DNA from: Rhodocollybia butyracea
Taxonomy: Eukaryota; Basidiomycota; Agaricomycetes; Agaricales; Omphalotaceae
Direction: 5' to 3'
Assembly: GCA_015501585.1 (NCBI GenBank)
Contig: JADNRY010001038.1
Location: 1 to 18,445 of the forward strand
DNA length: 18,445 bases
Made by a program: the position numbers and the translations under genes. This document shows positions 9,389 to 18,445 of this stretch, in pieces. The notes beneath the pieces were generated by a model. The model worked only from the letters and a program-made list of their open reading frames with translations, searched no databases and was not told the DNA's origin. Every line of letters starts with the position of its first letter. The first letter of the stretch is position 1.

Positions 9389-12300
9389 TTACAAAAGTTC
9401 CCAAACATGGACTTCTCCATCAGTAGAGCCTGATAATAATCGACGGCCATCAGGTGCAAATACAATGGCACTAATTGAACCCTCATAATCTGCGAATGAT
9501 TGGGGGCCATCAGGGAGGAAGGAAGGAAGCGGATGCCCATGGTAAGGGGATGGATGCACACGATACCCACGGGAACTTGAACCCCCACAATTTATTACTT
9601 CACTCTGTTCTCCTGTGTTTGCATCCCAAACCTGAATGGACCCCTCATTTGAACCACAGGCAATCTGATGCCCAGATCGGGATACCACAAGGCACTGGAC
9701 TGGACTGTTGGTGGATATTGTTGCGATGATTTCTCTGGTTGTGGTATCCCAAAGCCTGATTGTGCAGTCAGTTGAGCCCGAAATAAGGCGAGTTCCATCC
9801 GGGGAGTATTGGATGCAAGTAACTGCTTCGGTGTGACCCACCAGTTTGTATTGTATAGGGTTTGATGAGTGGAGCTGACGAATATCTGAAATATGAATGA
9901 TCTTGTCGTCTGAAGCTGAAGCCACATGGCAACTATCAGGGGAGACCGTGACAGCCAAGACTACTCCACTATGTTTGCTGCAACCTTTCCTCTTCAAATT
10001 TACTGCATCCCAAGTGTAGATATCGTTGGATGATGCGGTGACAATGAATTTACCATCTGCTGAGAACACAACAGACAACACAGGAGCTTCATGGTCCAGA
10101 GGTTCTCCTATATTTTTTCCAGTGTTATCATGAATGAGGACTGTGTTATCCTCATGTGCTGTAGCAATGCGTGTACCATCTGGTGAAAAGACAATTGACC
10201 ACACACAACCATAGTTTTCAAACACTGGCTTTTGCCATACTGTACCATCAACCTTCCAGGAAGATATCAATCCATCTTTGGTACCCGCAAACAACGAAGC
10301 TCCATCAGGCGAGAATGAGACAGAAGACACTGGGAATTTGAGAGTAGCATGGAATATAAGCCCTGAATAGAGATACTTGAGCCTCGCAGGAAAACACCAT
10401 CAAATTTAATTAGTTTACTGATAAAAATTCGCAGCAGATTAGAAAAATCCTTATCAGACACCCACCCCTCCTGGGATGACCTCTTTACCGCAGAATGGAT
10501 GTCAATGATCTCACGGATATGAGGTAGCTCTTTGTGTCTTGGTTGTGGAGGAAAAGCAAGCAAAGCCTTGATTAGAGCACGCATGACATCTTCCCGCGGT
10601 GTCTGACATTCTTCCCAGATAGCACAAAAAAGAAGCTTGGATGAACCAGGGAAGTCAACAATTGACTGCAAACCAATTGCTGATAGGAAGTCAGAACACA
10701 CTTGGTATCATAGAAACCAGAGAGACTTGGAAGCAGGCTCAATATTGGCAAAAGAGAAAAGGAGACAAGGTATTTGAAGATCAATGGAAAGCTGGAAACT
10801 CACCTGATGTAGTCAGTGGGAGGAGAATGTTTTCTTGGCTTTTTGTTATTCTTTTTGAAGAAGCTTCACTGAGCAGAGATAGGATAGTATCGGCTGAGAG
10901 ATATGGATCTTTCTCGATTAAATTTTTCTCTGTCAGATCATCTTCATCCCATAGTACCATTCCATCGAAGAGCTGCGCCTTTGGAAGATAGTCTTGCTTT
11001 TGGTCCTTAAAGACTGACTCATGAATAAGCTGACCTGGTTGCATCAACCGTGGACTACTAATATGTGGCCTAGATTTTGTTATTCACTAAGAATATACAG
11101 GGAATCAACAAACTTTTACCAATGTGTTGTTTGGTTCTGATCTTCATATGTTAGTCGCCGAAAGGGAACAGCCTCAAACAATTTCCAGAATCCTGCCAAA
11201 GACTCGGTAAATTGTATGGATTCCCACTTGCCACGGAAGGGGTGCATTTTTAGGCCATGGCTCAGCGCTTCGTATGACATCCAATGTAAAGCTGGCCCAA
11301 ACCGATCCGACTTTGGATTGTAGGCATTTCCTCCACCGCTGGATTGTAGAATATGTCAGCAGATCAAGTAGTAGACAGAATATAGAGGAATGACATGTCT
11401 GAATGAGAGCCTGCAAACCAGACTTCCTGCACATCACTTCCTTTTGATTCATTCCCAGTATCCGGTCCTAAGCCCCCATTGACATACTCAGGTAGGAATT
11501 TTACTCGTCGCTCATCAAGAGCAAGTGCATGTCGAAAAACAGTGACATGTTTCATCCCTGTGGTTGTTTCTGGGAGAGTCGGGCCTCTTACAAAACCAAT
11601 TGATGATACAGTGTCCCTATATATAGGTTTAAAGCTTAACTTGCCTAAAATTGACTACACAGCTTACCATGCACCAACAAAGTGAACCTTGACATTGGGA
11701 CGGGATAAGGTTTCTTTGAAGTAACTTGCCAGTATTTCTGGGTTTTCTGCTTCATGTTGGTTTTCTGCATTCCGCTCCTTGTCTATCTTCTATGTATTGA
11801 TTAGGACTCTCTATATAACACATATTCATGGACACACCTCCTCAGAGTTTGTTGAAGAGCTTTGTAATGATTCATCATTATGGACATCATTGGTTGCCTG
11901 TGCCTTTCAGTTCAGATTGAGTCCAGAAGTCAACCACTGGAAGTCAATTATTTTGATACATACTAGCCCTTACCTTTGTCTGTCTCTCAGTCACTGTTGC
12001 TGAGTATAGTTCATATGCACTAATTCAAGTCAGAATTTAGAGTGCACTCTAGTGCCCGAAACCAACTTACAATGGTATCTGGTCATTGTTACCCTTGTGC
12101 AAAAAGCCCAACCTATTCCACAGTGGGATAAGCCGGCTAGGATAGATCATACTCAATAATAGAATCTGCCTTTTCTATCATGCCAGCAATAACACGGACT
12201 TGGTATGCCCCACGCAAGAATCCTGTGCTATACTCAGAGGCGAACATAATCTCTATACTTAAACATGACCTACCAAACAAGAAGATCTGGTCACCGTCTT

Positions 12301-12785
12301 CATAATTTTCAGAAAGCCACTGATAAGCACTGAGAACAATTCTTTCGAAATTCCTACAGTGATAAGTAAACATAAAGAGTTCATTCAGATTAAATCTTCA
12401 TCTACCATGCGATCGCCATATCCACGAGATGGTAGACCACCTGCTTTAAGTAGCTCAAAGATGTCCAAGAAGGTTTAGCATATGTGCCAATTCCACTATT
12501 GTAGTAGGTGAGCTGTGTGTCATCTTTCACAAGGCGGCTATACAGCTCGACCACGTTTGAGTTCTATGGAGCGTGATTTCAATTAAGATACAAGGACACA
12601 TGTAGCAAAGCTCACCTTGGCACCAAACTTGTTGCAGTTCCGTCAATACAGACCACAAGATTCTTAGTAAATTTCCGACTGTTGTTAACGTAGTTAGTGG
12701 TTTCGAAAGAGGAGCCAGCAATGTAAAAGTGTCTAGCATGAGAAAAGTGAATTTGACCATTGAAGCTGCTGTCATTGATATACAT
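9389..12785 (-). CDS. DUF2235 (Tle1-like alpha/beta hydrolase) - WD40 propeller fusion, hydrolase nucleophile lost
   Basis: Thirteen exons, right to left: 12785-12616, 12563-12406, 12353-12274, 12222-12170, 12112-12071, 12019-11974, 11903-11838, 11789-11668, 11616-11395, 11338-11120, 11069-10804, 10700-10419, 10362-9389 (about 900 codons). Introns are 48-57 nt except two of 70 and 103. Residues ~43-370 are DUF2235: CIDGT, NVVELYSRL, YNSGIGTYA, GDQIFLFGFLRGAYQVR, NNDQIP, HFVGAWDTV, GSHSDIGGG. Bacterial relatives are phospholipases; the fungal role is unknown. Residues ~576-899 hold exactly seven WD40 repeats, a full propeller. The ~200-residue linker is unrecognised, and there is no NACHT/NB-ARC. 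The nucleophile elbow GFSRG reads GFLRG (TTG at 12217-12215), so esterase activity should be lost. Exon 1/2 and exon 4/5 junctions are one base out of frame unless weaker sites are used (donor GTGCCA at 12623; a 40-nt intron 12113-12152). A decaying gene or a catalytically dead scaffold are both possible. I chose the ATG at 12785 because it is the first in frame. Confidence 0.82.
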
Positions 12786-12893
12786 CCGTGGTGCAGACTC
12801 CGTTGGGGGAGGCGGGAGGGCAGTGTGGAGCTCGACATATCAGCTTGAATGTTTTTGGGTTACGCAGCACTGTACGGAAGAAAAGCCATCATA

Positions 12894-12901
12894 CTTATAT
12901 A
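12894..12901 (-). promoter_or_regulatory. Possible TATA box of the DUF2235-WD40 gene
   Basis: TATATAAG on the minus strand lies about 110 bp upstream of the chosen ATG at 12785, a reasonable distance for a fungal core promoter. Positional inference only. Confidence 0.4.
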
Positions 12902-13022
12902 CTTTCGAGGACAATGTAACTTTGATTAATTTCAGGCACCGGTCTGTCAATCGCATGCCAGATTTATTTTTGGCGCACTTTTCTTTACTGATGGCTGGGA
13001 AGGAAGGAAGGAAGGAAGTGAA

Positions 13023-13387
13023 TCACTCGGCATGCTCCAAGATAACATTTTGAGCCACAAAAAAGCACCACACGGACTTTGTACTTGGCGTTGGAAGCCC
13101 CTTGAGCACAGAAAAAGTCAGGCTGCGGTCCAAACCCCCGTAGGCTGGTTGCTCGTTAGCCTCATGGAAGCAGAATCCTTGTTGAGTGATCATGTAGAGT
13201 GACCAATCAATCATCAGATCTGCCTTATAGTCTCCATGCAGCGAATGAGACCTTGAAATGCGACGTGGAATGCATGAGGACCGAAAACGTCAATGAGATT
13301 CAAATAGGTCTGATCTTTACTGAATAGAAAATTGGCGAGCTGTTCACTGACAGTGATGTTGAGATTGATACCCGTCCGGGTACTTAG
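13023..13387 (-). pseudogene. Fragment of an unrecognised gene (copy C1)
   Basis: On the minus strand 13387-13217 reads as protein (SEQLANFLFSKDQTYLNLID, then HAFHVAFQGLIRCMETIR). It continues one base out of frame from about 13220 to 13023 (DLMIDWSLYMITQQGFCFHE, then GGLDRSLTF and VAQNVILEHAE) to TGA. Both halves have coding character, and the junction has no good splice signals, so a one-base deletion is likely. The TGA at 13023-13025 is probably also a lesion, because reading past it gives FTSFLPSF, and the paralogous stretch at 17.87 kb has GAA in that place. No family recognised. It lies just upstream of the DUF2235-WD40 gene in the same orientation. Confidence 0.5.
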
Positions 13388-13946
13388 CGCTTAGCATTTA
13401 ACCATTCACTCTCATCTTTGTTTCAGATTGACTCGATTGCTCTGTCCCGACCAGAGCTCGACACCTTTGACAAAAACAAATACCCCTCGAGTGCCGCCTA
13501 TAGTATTTTTCCTGGCCCTTAAAACATTCTCAAGAATCAAAATTCACATGCAGCAAATAGGCAAATAATTCTTCGTGGTCTAAAGAAAGGAATTATGTTC
13601 CCTTGTTCAACTTTCTCGGTGTACCTCGGTCCTCATTAGAAGCTCTATCGACCCATTCCGCAGCTCAGCTTACTCCACACTCTACCACTACCCCTTCCTG
13701 AACTTTGCCTTCCACGTAATCCTAGTCCAGCTTCAGCACTTCTGGCAGTTACCACTGTTTACTCCTGCGCCCTCGAGGTTTGAGCTTTTCTTTCAGTGCG
13801 GAATCATCACCATTTCCTGGAGCACTACAACATACTTACGTGACAATACAGTGACAGATTTGAGGAAGAACGATGATGGATACTGGGGTGTTTCTTCAGC
13901 GGGATCGACGGGTGAAGATCGCTGCAGCTTGCACCAGCGTTAGTTA
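13388..13946. other. No supported gene
   Basis: A plus-strand stretch after a TTTGTTTCAG acceptor-like site (13433-13522) reads about 30 codons, including ALSRPELDTFDKNKYPSS, and then stops at TAA. It could be an exon remnant but lacks a partner exon. A small palindrome, TACCCGTCCGGGTA, lies at 13369-13382. Nothing else is recognised. Confidence 0.35.
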
Positions 13947-15374
13947 GCATTTCCTCCCAAATGTCACTATTCCGATTTCAAGGTTTCAGTTACAGCAGGC
14001 CTCAACGCAAGCATGATTTCATCTTCAATATCACTCTGCCTTCCCATCTCATCTGTCGGAGTGGTTAATGGAGCCACTGTGATATTTGTGATACGGACAT
14101 GTACATACATTGAATGAACTCGTTTCCTTGTATAGCTTGTCCATTATTCATCCAAGGAGCATCCTCCTCCTTGTAACACCGCTGATTAAACTCGACCGCC
14201 GATAGCAAACGACAGACTACAGGAGGTTAAAGTTCGAATGCCGGATCTAGGGTTTAGCGAAGTGGTGCTGCAACATGGACGAAAGCTCCAAAGGACAGAC
14301 TCTGCGTATCGCTGAGGCGAGTAAGGAACGCCATTGAACTGTTGCTAATACTCTTGTACAGTACTCGTTTCATTGACTCTGGCCGTGGTTGCATCCAAAT
14401 GGTATCTCAGCTCATCGTCGCCCGATCCCTCAATATCCTTGTCCAACGTATCACCATCTCTACTGCCAATGATGTTCGGTACCGTTGCCTAGACTTTTTT
14501 ACTACTGACGACTCCGATGGATGTCAGTCTAGCGAGGTCTACCTATGCTGCGAACCTGGGTCCGGTGACAACTCGGAAATCTGCCGCATGCTCAATCCTC
14601 CGCCATTTCTGATGAGCGAGATGAGCAGCGCGTGCACAGCAGCCTTGGGATATTTGTGGTGGGGGAGCATTATTCAAAATTGTGTGTTTAACGCTAGGAT
14701 GAATGCATGTGGGCGTACCTCCAGAGACACAACATCGTAAGGCTTGACCAGAGTGTAGCTTCCTGCAGTCCCAGATGAGCCCATTTCTTGTCCTCGAGAC
14801 ACCGGATATTGAAAAAGACCAAACGATGTGCTTCAGAGAGAATGGCGCGAGACATTTTCATTTTTAGCTGATAGGTGATAGGTCATATATTGTAATTAGC
14901 ATAATCCCTCTGGTACATTGTCGTTCGAGCCTCTTCGAATCAAGCCTATCGATCGCCGAATGGTTAGCAATTAGCGGCGAAAAAAGCGTAGGGCCTTAAA
15001 GTCGTGTTTCTGACCTTTACAAGAGTTCATAGTGACATGCTTTTTTTTGTCAATGACTTTGGGTCTGCTATCATGACATGATTCCTCCTACAATATGACC
15101 TAGTTAAGTACTATCTAGGTCGACGTTAGCTTATAAGCACACACCTTTCAGCTGAGGTAACCCGACCAACAGCTTCTATCACAGCCCCCGATATCTGTTT
15201 TAGACTTTCATTGTGAGCATCGCAATCTCCGCAGCGGTCCATGCAACCTTGATGACCTGCGCGACGACAGAATGTTGAGCTTATCGAGGTCCGAGGAGAA
15301 GAAGGTAAGGTCGGTCCGATCAGCCGCGCGTGTTTTCCACACGTTGATTTCTCCTTTTGCTCCCATCTACACAT
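13947..15374 (-). pseudogene. Unrecognised gene, tandem copy A
   Basis: Collinear with 15932-17512. The minus-strand reading starts near 15374 (ATG). It contains GHQGCMDRCGDCDAHNESLK and then AVGRVTSAE before a GT donor near 15147. It continues in pieces: NHSAIDRL near 14950, SGTAGSYTLVKPYDVVSLE before a GTACGC donor near 14723, and AAVHALLISLIRNGGG after an AG near 14645. It ends with RQSDIEDE... and TETLKSE and a TAG near 13973. The last segment aligns with the end of copy B (TETLRLKE, stop one codon later), which supports this strand and frame. Several frames between these islands contain stops in A, B or both, so decay is likely. I do not recognise the protein and propose no function. Confidence 0.5.
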
Positions 15375-15931
15375 CTACACACTGTACACAGAACTCGGTC
15401 GGAATTTTTTATGCCTTCATCTGACGGTGGATAACTGTATGTTCATTCCATGTCTCACAAGTTCATCCTCCTCATCAGTGTTTTGTTAGATTTAAATTAC
15501 AGTAATTACTTTGTCCTCGCCAGAACTCTCGCAGTTACTAAAGAATTTGTATCAACTTTGTTACATAGGAGACACTATTCCAGTATTCAGCGCTCAGCAC
15601 TTGCGCTTATTCTACCTGCAGGATCTCCTCATTTTGTCATGATCGATCTTTTTACCAGTAGCCGACACATTTTGTGACGTTTTTCAGCAATGGCTACCTC
15701 TTAGTACTAACAGCGGGAACGAATGACAGTTTCTGCTGCGAATGGACTGACTGGCTATTGCATTGCTTCCAAAGTCGGCATCCTGTCAATGGCTATTTGC
15801 GACCTAAAAAGGACGATAATCATACTGGCGGAACCCCCTGCAAGAGATTGTTTTACCGCCACTCGGCACATTTTTACGTCGTCTACTTGTCTTCGGCGTA
15901 ACTACTGGCACCTTGGGAGTCCATGTTCCTA
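15375..15931. other. Spacer between tandem copies A and B; no supported gene
   Basis: Open frames at 15450-15677 and 15674-15932 on the plus strand show no domain or codon pattern of note. Weak resemblance to 13.6-13.9 kb may exist (CAGCACTT, GCGGGA motifs) but is not convincing. Confidence 0.4.
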
Positions 15932-17100
15932 GCATTTCCTCTCGAATATCACTCCTTCAATCTCAAGGTTTCAGTTCGGTAGAACAGTACGCTTCCGTTG
16001 AAGCCCGAACCATTCTCAACATCACTCGACCGGCCGCTAATGCTGCACCCACGACTCGGTTCTGTGCTATGAACAGGCTCGTTCCTTTGTATGATTTGGC
16101 TGGTATTCGTCCCAGCAGCTTTCGTTCCTCCTCTTTGTAACACCGGTAATTCAACTCGACGGTCACCTCGAGTAAACGATGGACCTCGTGTTTGCAAGGT
16201 GGTACTGCGACACAGACTAGTCAAACTTTTGAGATGTGCGTATCAGATAGAGGAATGAGGTGAGTAATTGCTGGAACGTCATTGAACCGTTGCTTATAAT
16301 CTCGTACAGTATTTGTTTCATCGACTTACGGCTGCGGTTGTGTCGAAAATGTAGCAAAGGCACAATATCACAGCTCTTCAAGCGCTAGCTTCATCACCCG
16401 ACATAGAATGGGAATCTCTACTGTCAATGACGTCCGGTACCACCTAGACCGCCTTCACCACCAATGACTCCGATAGCTGTCAGGAAACTAAACGATGTCT
16501 GCTCATCCCGTGAACCTGGGTCTAGCGACAGTGCTTGCCCCACAATCGCTGCTCTATCAACATGGAAATCTACTGCATGATCATTCCTCTGCCATTCGTT
16601 CTCTGCTTCTCTACTATACCATCCTGCAGTAAACGGAACTACTCATGATCAAAACGAGTGATGGAGAGATCCGGGGAAGCTGTGCGCGTCATTCAAAATT
16701 CGTGGTAGGGTACTTATAGATAGGATGAGTGCATGTGCATGTAGCTCGAACCGTCACAATACACATCGTCATAATGCTTGACCAGACTGTGTTAGACCGC
16801 TTCCCGTACAAGTCCGTCTCTCACCCTCGAGACACAAGGGAACGAACGGACCTTCTTCTGTAATCCAGAGAAAATGGCGCAAAATGTTTTCATTCTTAAC
16901 TGATAGCTGAGCATAATCCCTCTCTTCGATTAAAAGCCTATCGATCGCCAAATGGTTAGTGATTATCAAGGTGCAAATAGAATGTAGCAGCCTCGGAGTC
17001 ATGTTTCTGACCCCGCTAGGCTTCAGGATGATAATTACGCCTTCTGGGTCTGCTGGCATGACAGAGTTCCTACGATATGATCCTAGTCAAGCATTATGTC

Positions 17101-17337
17101 TGTTGTATGTAACGCTTTGATAATCCCATATCGGACATAATACAACTCCGGATGTACTTACCAATCATTACCTATCCGGCTACTGATGCTTCGTATGTAC
17201 CGGACTACCTTAGAAATATTTATTATTGTACACAGTATATAAGGCTTTCTCTAAAGCCAGTACCTATAGTATTAATTTATCCTTTTATCTCTCGAGCCTC
17301 ACAGCTCCTTCAGTCCCTGCGCCGGATATTTACAACA
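17101..17337. mobile_element. Solo LTR, copia-like, 237 bp, target duplication ATGTC
   Basis: It begins TGTTGTA and ends TACAACA, a perfect 7-bp inverted terminal pair with TG...CA ends, and is flanked on both sides by ATGTC (17096-17100 and 17338-17342). A TATATAAG box lies at 17236-17243 on the plus strand, which suggests plus orientation. TGTTG...CAACA termini and a 5-bp duplication fit Ty1/copia LTRs. There is no internal region, so it arose by LTR-LTR recombination. The equivalent site in copy A (about 15111-15125) lacks the insertion. Confidence 0.9.
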
Positions 17338-17370
17338 ATGTCGACGTTAGCTTACCTTCAGCTGAGGTAA

Positions 17371-17431
17371 CCCGACAGTTAGTTTCATCTTGTTTCCGAC
17401 CCCGACAGTTAGTTTCATCTTGTTTTCCGAC
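17371..17431. repeat. 30-bp near-perfect tandem duplication
   Basis: CCCGACAGTTAGTTTCATCT and the following 10-11 bases are repeated back to back (17371-17400 and 17401-17431). The second copy has one extra T in a T run. Copy A has a single unit at the matching place, so this is a recent event in copy B. Confidence 0.85.
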
Positions 17432-17822
17432 TTTTACTTCACACATAATAATCTCTGCAACGGTCCATGCAGCCTTGATGACGTGCACGATGAGCATGAT
17501 GAGCAGTAACAAGGCTTTCTGCAGATCCCATACTGTTTGCCGATAACGTAGTGAGAAGAAACTACCAGAGCTATGCTCATTCTAGCATATGTAACAAAGG
17601 TTTCGCAGATTCAACGCTGTACATAGGCCTATAGCAGTCCCCTCTAGTGTGGTTGTTGAACAAGAAAACTCGTAGAGGTGGAAACAGTTTAATAAATCAC
17701 TAATTTAGGACTTGGATATAGGAATTTTTGCAGTTGATGCATATTTAACCCCTCCTGCACTTTGCATTGGGGCTATAAACATGTTGGCTTACTACTAAGG
17801 GCTTGGTTACCCGCTGTGCAAT

Positions 17823-18053
17823 CTAACAGTAGGGAGAGAGCATGCCAAGAAAAGTAGTAGGAAGGAAGGAAGGAAGTGAATTCCTCGGCACGGTCCAAGT
17901 TCTGAACGCCGGGGCAGGTGAAGCTCCCATTGTGCGGCACAAGCACAAATCAGTGACCGGGCTGGCGCGATGGTGATCGCACAGCAACTTACTGATGATA
18001 GAAGTAACTGCCAAGGTACAACTCCTTGGACAGTTTATAGGCTTGTCACTCAT
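17823..18053 (-). pseudogene. Fragment related to copy C1 (copy C2)
   Basis: Around 17862-17900 the minus strand reads NLDRAEEFTSFLPS, matching the end of C1 (NVILEHAE, stop, FTSFLPS). The DNA match includes the GGAA microsatellite at 13002-13019 and 17861-17876 and the adjoining GTGAAT..CTCGGCA..NTCCAAG. A GTAAGT donor-like site lies on the minus strand near 17994. The rest of the open frame has no visible similarity to C1 and may be intron or unrelated. Low confidence as a gene; moderate as a shared segment. Confidence 0.35.
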
Positions 18054-18253
18054 TCAATCAAGGTGAGCTTTATTCTCGTTCAACGGACTCATTTCTATCC
18101 ATCTCCATAAATCTCCCATAAAAGCGTACTTGCGAGAGAGCGTTGGTGTTCCCAACCCGCTCATAATACGCACCAAGAAGAAAGGAAAAATCTAACGCTG
18201 GGCCAGCAATTTGACCTTTTCTTCACCGGCTCTCCTATTTTCTTGGACCCAGC

Positions 18254-18445
18254 ATGACTATATTCTTGTTCATCTTTGCTTTTAACATTGGTAAGTTGAC
18301 CTATTTTGTCTTGACTATCTCCAGGACTGATCAGGCAGGAAAATCTGTTAGGCGGCGCTTTTTCTAGTAGCATAACTGCACTTACACTCTTTCGAATTTG
18401 GAACAAATCGTCTGATACCTGGCTCTACTACTCTCTGCCATTATC
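18254..18445 (+). CDS. Possible 5' end of a membrane-protein gene, cut by window edge
   Basis: An ATG at 18254 starts a hydrophobic stretch (MTIFLFIFAFNIG). If the 34-nt GTAAGT...CCAG interval at 18291-18324 is spliced, reading continues in frame to the window end (LIRQENLLGGAFSSS, ITALTLFRIW, WLYYSLPL), which resembles the first membrane segments of a multi-pass protein. Without splicing the frame stops at TAG near 18366. An intron of 34 nt is shorter than the 48-57 nt usual in this window, so the model is tentative. Family unknown. Confidence 0.35.

Larger units (their letters stand above)
15932..17512 (-). pseudogene. Unrecognised gene, tandem copy B, interrupted by a solo LTR
   Basis: Anchors shared with copy A: GCATTTCCTC at 15932 (A 13947), CCTATCGATCGCC at 16937 (A 14945), CGACGTTAGCTTA at 17342 (A 15121) and CGGTCCATGCA at 17461 (A 15235). 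Offsets are 1979-1992 bp once the 242-bp LTR insertion is removed. The longest surviving frame, 17059-16769 on the minus strand, includes IITNHLAIDRLLIEERDYAQ then SVKNENILRHFL; copy A keeps only the first part in frame. The C-terminus reads RSSDVEN... and TETLRLKE, then TGA near 15951. The 5' exon equivalent (HQGCMDRC) is followed by a stop and a 30-bp tandem duplication (17371-17431), and the LTR splits the next intron. This copy is clearly inactive. Family unknown. Confidence 0.5.

Noticed and set aside
14342..14740. Plus-strand 132-codon open frame
   Set aside because: It is not conserved in the paralogous copy B, while the minus-strand ends of A and B align as protein; treated as antisense shadow.
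1..18445. CRISPR arrays, prokaryotic operons, rRNA genes
   Set aside because: Spliceosomal introns and eukaryotic families throughout; no regular short repeat-spacer array and no rRNA-like sequence seen.

Overview
The window looks like repeat-rich, gene-poor accessory DNA from a filamentous basidiomycete, probably an Agaricomycete. The evidence is: protein-coding remnants cut by many 48-57 nt GT-AG introns; a TET/JBP-like Fe(II)/2-oxoglutarate dioxygenase of the kind expanded in mushroom genomes; a DUF2235 hydrolase of the kind common in Agaricomycetes; a copia-like solo LTR; and microsatellites and degenerate minisatellites. Species cannot be told from the sequence.

Layout. (1) 1-166, minus strand: a decayed piece of the Hsp70 ATPase domain, cut by the window edge. 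(2) 170-2860: non-coding, with a G-rich minisatellite, an A25 tract, a 74-bp foldback and a long array of degenerate 147-175 bp repeats. (3) 2868-4338, plus strand: a TET/JBP-like dioxygenase relic with its HxD...H...R residues still readable, but broken by a stop and a frameshift. (4) 4339-6700: AT-rich non-coding DNA with short tandem arrays, possibly transposon-derived. (5) 6714-8510, plus strand: a multi-exon gene of unknown family with Lys-rich and acidic segments, apparently decayed. (6) 8511-9388: repeats, including a T-tract minisatellite. (7) 9389-12785, minus strand: the main gene, a 13-exon fusion of an N-terminal DUF2235 (Tle1-like alpha/beta hydrolase) domain and a complete seven-bladed WD40 propeller. 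The hydrolase nucleophile Ser is replaced by Leu, and two intron/exon junctions are out of frame unless weaker splice sites are used. (8) 13.0-18.05 kb, minus strand: two collinear, diverged copies of an unrecognised gene about 1.98 kb apart. They are flanked by two fragments of another unrecognised gene that share one short segment. A 237-bp solo LTR with a perfect 5-bp target duplication sits in the second copy, and the first copy is the empty site. (9) 18254 to the end, plus strand: the possible start of a membrane protein gene.

The genes do not form a pathway. The common theme is a dynamic accessory locus where fast-evolving gene families are duplicated and decaying. The most interesting object is the hydrolase-WD40 fusion. 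It resembles the effector-plus-sensor layout of fungal STAND proteins but has no NTPase domain, and its hydrolase half seems to have lost catalysis.
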